Source of the DNA: Blattamonas nauphoetae
Lineage: Eukaryota; Preaxostyla; Oxymonadida
DNA length: 64,000 nt
Assembly (NCBI GenBank): GCA_033064195.1
Contig: JARBJD010000259.1
Location: forward strand, 1 to 64,000
Direction: 5' to 3'
A model generated the notes under the pieces. The model did no database searches, was not told the origin of the DNA, and saw nothing but the letters and a program-made list of their open reading frames with translations. A program made the translations under genes and the position numbers. Shown one piece after another: positions 11,733 to 20,400 of this stretch. Within the stretch, counting starts at the first letter, position 1. Each line of letters begins with the position of its first letter.

Positions 11733-12705
11733 TTTATTGTTTCCTTTTTCTCATTTTTGATTCACAACAACTCTATAATTGGTTCATCTCATATTTCTCA
11801 AAATTAATGTTCAACACGTCGTAGATCAAGAGTCCCTGAGTCGGTCTGTCCTTCCCCAACATCGGACAAAAAGTCGGCCTGTCAGACCGACTCCGACTCC
11901 TCCTCTTCGTTCTGACAGCATCTCCACGAATCCAAACAATTACAAAACGGTATTCTTTTTCTTCTCAGTACTTACTTCTCGTTTTCACTCATGATCTCAC
12001 ATGCGATTCCAGTTGTTCCACTGTCGAGTCAGATCGAGACATGATCCTCAACAGTCTTCACAATTTCTCATTTCTCTTCTACTGATCATCTTACGGTTTC
12101 GCTTTTCCATTTTTTCTCTTTTCAGGATGCATGAACCACATGATCGGAAGTGAACGAACAGATCTCCAACATCGTCTTGGCACACCCGTATCTCAACACG
12201 AGAGTCAAGTTCTCTCTTTTCATTCATTATTTTCGCCATTCCATGCTTTCTTCTTCTCCAGGACGTCGATCTTGAGTCACATACAATAATCAGTCTGTTT
12301 CTCCATCATTGATTATTTCTGTGTCATATGAAGAAGAAATTTTCATTCTCTCACACTCCTCGGGACTTCCTCTTTCGATTTTCAAATAGATCCTGTTTGA
12401 TCGAGCAGACCATCCTCAACTCGTCCAACTTGCCCAACTTACTCTAATATGCCCCCGCAATCTCTGTGTCATCTCTCTCTGGAGCTCTTCAGTCCCCTTT
12501 TCGATGATTTATCTGTCAACCTCAACAATAGCTTGTCAATGACATGGGCCATCATTGACTGTGGTATGGCAGTTCGTAAAACGACTGTCATATCTCTCAC
12601 CTCCTTTTCCCTCACCCTTTCACGCGAATGAATTGATCGCCACTGGATGTCCCACGATCTTCATCTATTGTGAAGGATCATGAACATCTCACATAATTAC
12701 CCTGT
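11733..12705. other. transposon interior; no gene assigned, intron-like tracts present
   Basis: Contains several GT...pyrimidine...AG tracts (near 11950-12010, 12096-12125 and 12200-12260) separated by 80-100 base stretches, as if exons of a captured host gene remained. None of the flanking frames gives a protein that I recognise. Confidence 0.35.
12096..12125 (+). other. 30-nt intron-like sequence inside the transposon
   Basis: Begins GTTTCG, is pyrimidine-rich throughout and ends CTCTTTTCAG. Its length and 3' end match the 30-nt introns of the SPRY gene at 55372 and 56023. Splicing here is inferred from that likeness; no exon frame confirms it. Confidence 0.4.
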
Positions 12706-14787
12706 ATGGCCCCTCTTTTCCGTTTTATTCCTAGTTTTTTAGGATCTGATGGAGAGGAACCAAGCCTTCATCACCATGCTCACTATCAAGGCTCCTTCCG
12801 AAATTTATGCCAATCAAAACAGTCATTTGAATGCTCTTTCCAAATGCTTCCAACACACAGCCACCTTCTCTTTCTCTGTTCATCGTCATCTTCAGCCCCT
12901 CCCGACCTCATCGATTCGTTTCTCAAATCAGTCGACATCTCCTCCTCTCCCTCCGACACTCCCTTCCGTCACGATCGACACCTGAACCTGATCTCCGCAC
13001 TCAGCCAGTCTTCGTCTCCTCTCGTCACCAAACTCAGCGAACCGCTCCTCGACCCAACATTCCCTCTCCGCTCCCTCCTCTCCCCTCGCTCGTTCACCGA
13101 CCCTGCCAGCTCCTTCCTCCGATTGGCCAATACAAACCCTGAATTCTTCCGACGCATCATCGAGAACAACACTGGCCACATTTTGGACATCGCCATTTCC
13201 ACTGCAGTGAATTCTATTCGAGTGGTGCCAGAAGTGCTATCTGAACCACGCTGTCTGGACTTTGGGAGAGCGACTCCCAATTGGGTTGTGCTGCTCAACG
13301 CGATTGCAGACGTGAAGATGGATCTGACACAAAACAGCGACGAGTTCAACTCAATCAGGGCATCTCATCTCACTTTCCTCATTCTCTCCACTGCGAGCAC
13401 GAACAACGAGCTGTCGACAGCTGCTGTGTCTGTCTTCTCGAACCAATTTGGCCAGTCCACACCACACACCGAGGCACTCCTCTTCACCCCACCATTCGAC
13501 AATCAAAACCACATCCTCCTAGCACATCATCAGCCAACTCTCAATCATCACTCTCGCCCGCATCTCCCCAATCGTCACTCTCGCCCGCTTCTCCCCAATC
13601 GTCACTCTCGCCCGCTTCTCCCCAATCGTCACTCTCGCCCACATCTCCCGAATCATCACTCTCGCCCGCATCTCCCGAATCATCACTCTCGCCCGCTTCT
13701 CCCCAATCGTCACTCTCGCCCGCTTCTCCCCAATCGTCACTCTCGCCCGCATCTCCCGAATCATCACTCTCGCCCGCATCTCCCGAATCATCACTCTCGC
13801 CCACATCTCCCGAATCATCACTCTCGCCCGCTTCTCCCCAATCGTCACTCTCGCCCGCTTCTCCCCAATCGTCACTCTCGCCCGCTTCTCCCCAATCGTC
13901 ACTCTCGCCCGCTTCTCCCGAATCATCACTCTCGCCCGCATCTCCCGAATCATCACTCTCGCCCGCATCTCCCGAATCATCACTCTCGCCCGCATCTCCC
14001 GAATCATCACTCTCGCCCACATCTCCCGAATCATCACTCTCGCCCGCTTCTCCCCAATCGTCACTCTCGCCAGCTTCTCCCGAATCATCACTCTCGCCCG
14101 CATCTCCCGAATCATCACTCTCGCCCGCTTCTCCCCAATCGTCACTCTCGCCCGCTTCTCCCCAATCGTCACTCTCGCCCGCATCTCCCGAATCATCACT
14201 CTCGCCCGCATCTCCCGAATCATCACTCTCGCCCACATCTCCCGAATCATCACTCTCGCCCGCTTCTCCCCAATCGTCACTCTCGCCCACTTCTCCCCAA
14301 TCGTCACTCTCGCCCGCATCTCCCGAATCGTCACTCTCGCCCGCTTCTCCCCAATCGTCACTCTCGCCCGCTTCTCCCGAATCATCACTCTCGCCCGCAT
14401 CTCCTTAATCATCACTCTCGCCCGCATCTCCCGAATCATCACTCTCGCCCACATCTCCCGAATCATCACTCTCGCCCGCATCTCCCCAATCGTCACTCTC
14501 GCCCGCTTCTCCCCAATCGTCACTCTCGCCCGCTTCTCCCGAATCATCACTCTCGCCCGCATCTCCCGAATCATCACTCTCGCCCGCATCTCCCGAATCA
14601 TCACTCTCGCCCACATCTCCCGAATCATCACTCTCGCCCGCATCTCCCCAATCGTCACTCTCGCCGCTTCTCCCCAATCGTCACTCTCGCCCGCTTCTCC
14701 CCAATCGTCACTCTCGCCCGCTTCTCCCCAATCGTCACTCTCGCCCGCATCTCCCGAATCGTCACTCTCGCCCGCATCTCCACATAG
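12706..14787 (+). CDS. hypothetical protein with 27-bp repeat-encoded tail, carried in transposon
   Basis: Open for 693 codons. Codons from about 12900 to 13500 look like real protein (PPDLIDSFLKSVDISSSP, then FFRRIIENNTGHILDIAIST and ATPNWVVLLNAIADVKMDL), with helix-like periodicity and host-like codon use. After that the frame runs into the minisatellite and reads a His/Arg/Pro nonapeptide. A neighbouring frame reads the same repeats as SSLSPASPE/Q, a more protein-like Ser/Pro stalk, so which frame is used, if any, is unclear. I do not recognise the family. It may be a host gene fragment carried by the transposon. Confidence 0.4.
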   Translation: MAPLFRFIPSFLGSDGEEPSLHHHAHYQGSFRNLCQSKQSFECSFQMLPTHSHLLFLCSSSSSAPPDLIDSFLKSVDISSSPSDTPFRHDRHLNLISALSQSSSPLVTKLSEPLLDPTFPLRSLLSPRSFTDPASSFLRLANTNPEFFRRIIENNTGHILDIAISTAVNSIRVVPEVLSEPRCLDFGRATPNWVVLLNAIADVKMDLTQNSDEFNSIRASHLTFLILSTASTNNELSTAAVSVFSNQFGQSTPHTEALLFTPPFDNQNHILLAHHQPTLNHHSRPHLPNRHSRPLLPNRHSRPLLPNRHSRPHLPNHHSRPHLPNHHSRPLLPNRHSRPLLPNRHSRPHLPNHHSRPHLPNHHSRPHLPNHHSRPLLPNRHSRPLLPNRHSRPLLPNRHSRPLLPNHHSRPHLPNHHSRPHLPNHHSRPHLPNHHSRPHLPNHHSRPLLPNRHSRQLLPNHHSRPHLPNHHSRPLLPNRHSRPLLPNRHSRPHLPNHHSRPHLPNHHSRPHLPNHHSRPLLPNRHSRPLLPNRHSRPHLPNRHSRPLLPNRHSRPLLPNHHSRPHLLNHHSRPHLPNHHSRPHLPNHHSRPHLPNRHSRPLLPNRHSRPLLPNHHSRPHLPNHHSRPHLPNHHSRPHLPNHHSRPHLPNRHSRRFSPIVTLARFSPIVTLARFSPIVTLARISRIVTLARIST
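13548..14783. repeat. 27-bp minisatellite, about 46 copies
   Basis: Tandem units of 27 bases, each made of CATCTCCCGAATCATC or CTTCTCCCCAATCGTC variants followed by ACTCTCGCC. Two main variant classes (CCGAATCATC and CCCAATCGTC) with GCA/GCT/ACA start triplets are shuffled along the array, and one unit near 14657 is two bases short. Because 27 is divisible by three and the unit has no stop, every frame on both strands stays open over long distances, which creates many false open frames. Confidence 0.95.
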
Positions 14788-15059
14788 CTCTCCTCGCCAA
14801 CGTAAGACTTTCCACTTGCACCCTCCATTATCGTCCCAACTTCACTTACTTGTCCGTTCGAGTCCGTTGATCTCCTTTCTCACAATATCTGTCTTTTTAT
14901 TCTAATCCTTCAATAAACAGTTCGATTCTCCATTTCTACGCCTAAAATCAACACTCCGTTGTTGCTTTTGCCTTCAAACTCACTATTATTACTACTTTTC
15001 AATTATCCGCCCTAGATTGATGCAATCTTAATCAACATTTTAGTATTGAGTATCGTGAA
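14788..15059. other. transposon right-hand flank, no gene seen
   Basis: AT-rich sequence after the minisatellite. It includes an AATAAA-like CAATAAAC near 14912. No coding frame is recognised. Confidence 0.35.
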
Positions 15060-15129
15060 ATGGGATCGATCGTCCAGAAAAGCAGTCGGTCGGTCGACGA
15101 CCAGTCGGACCGACCGCTGCCCATGCCTA

Positions 15130-15305
15130 TGAACGAACAGCCTGGCCACGAAATTCCGGCTGATCTTCTGGCCGCCCCATCATCCTTTCTTGGTCTCTTC
15201 CCGTCGCTGCATCGCCGATTCGTGCACTCTCTTCTCGTCTCAACATTCTCCTTCCCAACGCAAACACCGTGTGGGCACACGTTTCACAAGGAGTGTCTGG
15301 ACGAC
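15130..15305 (+). CDS. RING E3 ligase segment 2 (middle RING cysteine/histidines)
   Basis: Starts with the second copy of TGAACGAA and continues in the frame of segment 1 (NEQPGHEIPADLL...). It ends TPCGHTFHKECLDD, which supplies the C-x-H-x-x-H-x-x-C centre of a RING-H2 finger. The frame leaves the gene at 15306 where the second transposon begins. An apparent ATG at 15060 lies in the first transposon and is not the gene's start. Confidence 0.8.
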
Positions 15306-16332
15306 GGGATTGACTATATCCAATCCGATCCGATCAATCCCATCGACTGATGAAGGAATCCTCTGAATCTGGAAGTGGGACAACCATCAAGTTACTTCGA
15401 TCAACCCATAATTAAGTCATCGAGCTTCTCTGTCACATCACGTCCAATGCCCTCAGCATGGAGTCTCTCTCTGCCTCTATCTCTCCACAATTCTCTTCCT
15501 CAACATTCCTGATCATGGTGATGACTATTTTTGCGAAATACGCCCAACCTGAACCCATCCATTTTTCACTCGAGGAATTGAGAATTCTGATGATCGAAGT
15601 GCTAATCGATACGGCTCATCAGCGAATTCAATCGCCTAACACTCTTGAAAAAGAATCTTTAGCTCATACATTAGATACACAAACTATGGAACGATTCTGA
15701 TTCAAAACAACCGTCTGTCGACACATATTTCGAGTTTCTTTCAACATGAATACCAAAATTCTCAAACAAACGAAAGGAATCAAACATCATCGAAGGATAT
15801 CCCCCAATTTATATCTGGATCATCCTCTCGACGAGATGAGAAAGTTCGAAGGACACAGAAGGACGTATTAGAAGGGGAAAGACAAAAGAAAGAGATGGAA
15901 GAATTCAATGTGAAGCAAATTGAACAGTGCAATCATGTGAAGCGCGTTATCGAAGGGAACAAGCAGAAATGAAGAGACCGAAACGAGTCACCATTCAGTT
16001 GTGATCTCGAAGTGCTAGCTCCTCAAACGCAACAAACGGAGATTCAGAACGACAACACACTCCACACACACCCAACTTAGACCTCATTTCATCTCCCGCC
16101 CCGCCTCCCAATCACCTCGCAAACGAGACAACAAATCGAATAGACTGACCAACAAGCGAAACACTCCTCCGAACGAGTGACATCGATTTGGAGCGAACTT
16201 CCGTCTGCACACCATCTGCTCAACCGCGTGTGTCGTCCCAGGTCTGCTTGCATCCATCGGAGATTCGAAAGACTGGCGGATTGTCACGAACACAGGCCTC
16301 TCAACCCCAAAGCATCAGGAACACACCAAGTG

Positions 16333-16583
16333 CTCTCTTCTCTCTCGTCCAAACACCACAGACTTTCCTCCACACTTCATCGAGACCAACCCATTCCACC
16401 GCATTCGCATTGTCATCCGGTCGCACCAACGACTATCGCGCTTCCCTGGCTTCTTCCTTCGTGAACCACTCCGAAACAAGCCGTTTCAAGAAGGACGAGT
16501 GTTTGTGGGTGGTTGGGGCGGGTTGTGTTGGTCTCGATGAAGTGTGGAGGAAAGTCTGTGGTGTTTGGACGAGAAAGAAGAGA
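16333..16583. repeat. 57-bp inverted repeat with about 135-bp loop inside the 1.57-kb transposon
   Basis: The stretch 16334-16390 (core CCACAGACTTTCCTCCACAC) returns as its reverse complement at 16527-16583 with only a few differences. A shorter inverted match lies inside the loop. Transcription would give a long hairpin. It could be the remains of a nested insertion or of a fold-back element. Confidence 0.6.
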
Positions 16584-16678
16584 CTCATGCTTGATGACAT
16601 CATTAACACGGATAAACAGTTTATTCATCCAATTTTGTTTTAATTCGAGTCAATAGAAGGAAAACATTGTTTTATTGG

Positions 16679-16750
16679 ATGAAATGGGAAAGATCGCCTC
16701 TAAAAGCACTCTGTCATTGGACGAGCAGTTGGACCGACCGTTGCCCACCC
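16679..16750 (+). repeat. diverged copy of the 3.5-kb transposon's right terminus
   Basis: About 70 bases ending GGACCGACCGTTGCCCA match 15058-15126 (ending GGACCGACCGCTGCCCA) at roughly three of four positions. Both read an open MG-I--KS--S-D--DRPLP frame, but changes fall in all codon positions, so this is more likely a DNA-level repeat than a conserved protein. Confidence 0.5.
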
Positions 16751-16886
16751 CGAATGGAAGACTTCTGGATAAATTTAAGATGACGAAAGGTCGGTTGAGG
16801 ATTCATCCATCAGTCGATGGGTTTGATCGAATGGGATTGGATATAGACGGATCGACGGATTGGATATAGTCAACCCCCTGGACGAC

Positions 16887-17300
16887 TGGTTGGTCTCGCA
16901 ATCAACGTGCCCGTATTGTCGCCAGCCTCTCTCGACGAGCAATCCACTCGCCCAAAACATTGGTGTGGCGATTGACATTGGACTGGGTGAGGGGGGAGGA
17001 TTTCGAGTTCGGGAGATGCAGCAGGAACAGCGGAGGAATGAGGAGCGGAGAAGGAACGAGGAGAGGAGGAGGGAGAGGATGAGGAAGAGAGAAGAGAAGG
17101 AGGCACGAAGGGAGATCCAGGAAGCTGTGAGTGAATTGAACAGCGCTCTTCCAGTTCGTCTCCAAAGCGATTTATCTTCAGTTGATTTTCTGAAGGCAGA
17201 TCTTCATGAAGTTGCATCGACAGGATGGGAATTGTGTGAAGTCGTCACATATGTTGGATGTAACTTATATCCAATTTATTCAACCTTCCCGATCCGGTGA
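16887..17300 (+). CDS. RING E3 ligase segment 3 (last RING cysteines and C-terminus)
   Basis: Continues from LDD of segment 2: WLVSQSTCPYCRQPL completes the RING, then NPLAQNIGVAIDIG, a highly charged Arg/Glu coiled coil (about 45 residues) and a folded-looking tail ending at 17300. The joined three segments give about 497 residues after the first visible codon of the membrane part. Confidence 0.8.
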   Translation, partial: WLVSQSTCPYCRQPLSTSNPLAQNIGVAIDIGLGEGGGFRVREMQQEQRRNEERRRNEERRRERMRKREEKEARREIQEAVSELNSALPVRLQSDLSSVDFLKADLHEVASTGWELCEVVTYVGCNLYPIYSTFPIR

Positions 17301-17409
17301 GTTGACTCGTCGTTTCATCATTGATCAGATCCAACCCTTTATTCAGTCAATTCTGACAACTCCTCGTTCTCGGTCTTTTTGTGTCGAGCAAGTCCCGCTT
17401 CAATCACCG

Positions 17410-20400
17410 ATGATACAAATCTCTCTAATTGTTATATTCACCTCCCTTTTGAGACCCCACATCTCTCCAATTCCATCAACGGGCTTTCACTTGGAAAGCA
17501 TCATAACACAGTCATTGAGCAGTGACTCATCCGACTCTTCACCACATATATCACTCCCGGACGGTATTGTGCATTCACAGAATTACGCACTTATTTCATC
17601 AAGCTTGGTGGTGAACGGTCAAGACCGAACAGTTCTCAGATATCTGGATGACCACAGTGATCGAGCAGATCTTTTGGTGAAAGAAGGCCACCCTCCCCTA
17701 TCACATGGAATCAACAGCCTTTTCAGTGTCGACAACGTATCACTGTCTGTTTTGGGTGTTGTTGTTGACTTGTCATCTGAGTCAGCCAATCATGACGTGA
17801 AATGCGCTGTCCTTGCTTCATCAACCATTCACGTCTCTTTTTGTGAGTTTTTGTGGACGGATCTGAAATCGATATTCGTTCTTAGATCAAGCACTGGCTC
17901 GGGACATGGCTCATCATCGCTGACGTTGGCGTGGTGCTCACTGACCAATGGTGGAGATCATCTGACGGGAATTGTGGAGGACATGCGGAAATGCAGGACG
18001 GGAGAGACTTTGGACATGAATATGGTTGGGACGAGGATTGCGAACATGAAAGTGGCTGGTTCCGATGGTGTTTGTGTGTCGCAGACAAACCATCGCAACG
18101 ATCTCTCCTCTTTCGAGGGCATATCGACGGCGGTGTCAGAACTGCGGATTGCGAACGTGTCGTCTCAGCCTGGGGAAGTGAACGAAGTGTCGTCTCTGTT
18201 TTCGCAGCGAATGATTGGATGTGGGATTTGGGGAAGCAACAACCATCTTTCTGGATCGGTGCTGCGAGACTTGAATGGAGGAGGGAGTTTCCTTTGCTCG
18301 AACAGCACATTCGATTGGTGCCACACGACCTCGTCCGAACGCCAGTCGATCGTTCGCAGGACTTCATCAACCATCGTCCGCACCTCTTCGAACCTTGTCG
18401 GGCCATCAGACCAAGCTGAGCCTGGCGACGATCCAGATGATCCATATACTGGGAAACTTTATGATGGTGAAGGGAGGTTCAATATCACGAAGAAAACCGT
18501 CACGTTCACTCGATGCCAGTTCAGAAACCTGAAATACACAATCACATCCTCCTCAAAGGATTTAGCTGGCGGATCAGCCATTTATCTCAATTCTTCTTCC
18601 ACCACAATCTCTGTCATCTCCACCAGCTTCTCCAAATGCTCAGTCAAAAGCTCGTCAACTGTGTATGCCGGATGCATCTATCTGTGCAACCTACGCGACT
18701 TGACAAACACCTTCGACGGTTGTTCCTTCGACGATTGGTATCCTTCGAACGATACCAACATCAACCAATTTGGAGGCGGAATTGGCACCTATCAAACATC
18801 AACACCGATTGTCATCACAAACTCCAATTTCACGTTGAGTGGAGATACAACCAACAAATACAATGGCGGATTCTTTTCTTTCAACTCATATGACGATCAC
18901 GTATCATCAACCATAGCAAACTGTCGATTTATTGGTGACTCGAAGACGACAGCACGTGTTCTCTTTTTCGAGGCATCCTCTATCACCTCGGCGGTCCTCT
19001 CCATGACCGATTCACAGATCATCGACACGAATTCTCAGATCTACATCTACAGAATTGCATTGTTGTCTTTGTCAGGATTCACACGAACCGAAATCACCAA
19101 CACCTCCATCGTGTGGTCGTATGCAACGAGCACAACACAACCCTATCTCATTTTGGACAGCAAACTCGATCAATGTTAAATCTACTCGTCGTATTCAGAC
19201 GTTCTTTTTCTCTTCTCAGGAACATCTTTTACTGGCGAGCAGCTGGCAAACACTTCGAGACCGAACATTTATTTTTATACCACAAACCATGTTGTCTTCC
19301 ACAAATGTGATTTCACGGACTGTTCACCGGCTGCTTCACAGAGCCTCCTTTACTCGTCCGGTCTTCCGTCGCTGGTGTTGGACACGTGCTCCTTCACGCG
19401 ATGCTCTGGCGGGAAATCACTCTTCGAAGTCAGAAGCACTTTCTCCTTCTTCTATTTCTGCTCCTTCACCAATGTGATGGGGACGACTGCCAATGTCTTG
19501 ACATCTCAATCCTACGTCTCATCTTTCTTCGAAACTTGCCAATTTGATCTGGAGACTGCAAATGTATTGGATTTCTCTGTCTCATGGCAACATGTCGCCT
19601 ATGTAAACGAAACTGTGGTTATCGAATGCACGTCAAATCGGAAGATGAACTTCGGATATACGTGGGCAAATCGGACAGAAATGACATCTATCAAGGAAAT
19701 TACCATCGATGCTAACAAGAACGAGATGAGAGTGGAAACATTGCCAACAGAACCAGAAGAAGATCCAGATCAACAAGTCCAAACTTTCTCATCGCTGTCA
19801 GAAGCACTCGGTTCACTTCAACCATCGCCGATGACCAACATCATCACATTCTCTGATGGTCCATTCGCTGAGACTGGTGTTCTGTCGGTCTCACATCTCG
19901 TTGAAATTGTGGGTGCTGGATCGAATCTCACTGATTCGCACTCCACGCAGTTGGCAACTGATGGGATTGTTTCGAAATCAACAGGCAAGCTCACTCTCCA
20001 ATCGCTCCGACTCGTTCCTCTGTTGTCATCGTCGTTTCTTGCTTCAACAGCAGACAGTGGGAGTGTGTGTGTGCTGAATGTGATTGTGGAGGAGGTGTCT
20101 GGAATCACGTCGAGTTTGTTCCAACTTGCGGCAGGTGCTTGTGAGATGCGCCACTCGTTCTTCAAGAACATCTCATCTGAGAAATCGCTGATCTGTTTGT
20201 CTGGAACATCCTCGCTCGCCATCTCGAACACTCTCTTCTTGTCGATCAAGCGAACCAACCTTATTCTAACCTCTGTCGAAACCACTCAATGTGCGAGCTG
20301 CATTGATGGAAAGACGAGTGGAACAGTGAAATTGCTTTATTGTCGTTTTGGAGCTTGCACAACGAATGGTCGAGCTGGCGCAATCGATTTGGAGAAGCGT

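Larger units (their letters stand above)
11585..15129. mobile_element. TIR DNA transposon, 3.5 kb, 8-bp target duplication (hAT-like), non-autonomous
   Basis: Ends are inverted: the left begins TAGGCATGGGCAG, TGGTCGGTC; the reverse of the right end reads the same for 25 bases with two differences. TGAACGAA flanks both sides. An 8-bp duplication and a T-A-G start fit the hAT superfamily, although the fifth base is not the usual G. No transposase is visible. Inside are a tRNA-like sequence, intron-like elements, a hypothetical protein frame and a large 27-bp minisatellite. It interrupts the RING ligase gene without having damaged its frame at the site. Family is inferred from duplication size and termini only. 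Confidence 0.8.
15306..16877. mobile_element. TIR DNA transposon, 1.57 kb, 9-bp target duplication (MULE/Merlin-like)
   Basis: Begins GGGATTGACTATATCCAATC; the reverse of its right end reads GGGGTTGACTATATCCAATC. Both sides carry CTGGACGAC (15297-15305 and 16878-16886), which codes Leu-Asp-Asp in the RING gene. In the right terminal repeat the word CTATATCCAATCC occurs twice, 22-23 bases apart. A 9-bp duplication and a GG start fit MULE or Merlin elements. No transposase is seen. The interior has a 57-bp inverted repeat, short uninformative frames, and near its right end a diverged copy of the terminus of the neighbouring 3.5-kb element. Confidence 0.8.
10634..17300 (+). pseudogene. Hrd1/AMFR-like membrane RING-H2 E3 ubiquitin ligase gene, split by two DNA transposons
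   Basis: Three segments on one strand make one reading frame once two transposons (11585-15129 and 15306-16877) are set aside with one copy of each target duplication. Segment 1 gives hydrophobic stretches (residues about 35-90) and the first RING half, M-C-S-I-C-R-T, followed by an acidic spacer. Segment 2 gives TPCGHTFHKECLDD. Segment 3 gives WLVSQSTCPYCRQPL, a GVAIDIGLGEGGG stretch and a Glu/Arg coiled coil. Together the cysteines and histidines make a C3H2C3 RING, as in ER ubiquitin ligases that follow a membrane domain. No ATG precedes segment 1 and only about two membrane spans remain, where Hrd1 has six or more, so the 5' end is missing or lies in an unseen exon. In this copy the gene cannot be expressed normally. 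Confidence 0.8.

Noticed and set aside
13519-14677. Long open frames on both strands across the 27-bp repeat (up to 379 codons).
   Set aside because: They exist only because the repeat unit is a multiple of three without stops; they do not start or end with recognisable protein.
13548-14783. CRISPR-like array.
   Set aside because: Units follow each other without unique spacers and the host is a eukaryote; it is a plain minisatellite.
11585-15129. Reading the two insertions in the RING gene as long introns.
   Set aside because: No GT-AG pair at the borders restores the frame, and target duplications plus inverted ends explain them as transposons.
17206-17409. Earlier start of the giant beta-helix gene at 17206.
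   Set aside because: That stretch overlaps the RING gene's coding end and lacks a signal peptide; ATG 17410 begins a clear one.
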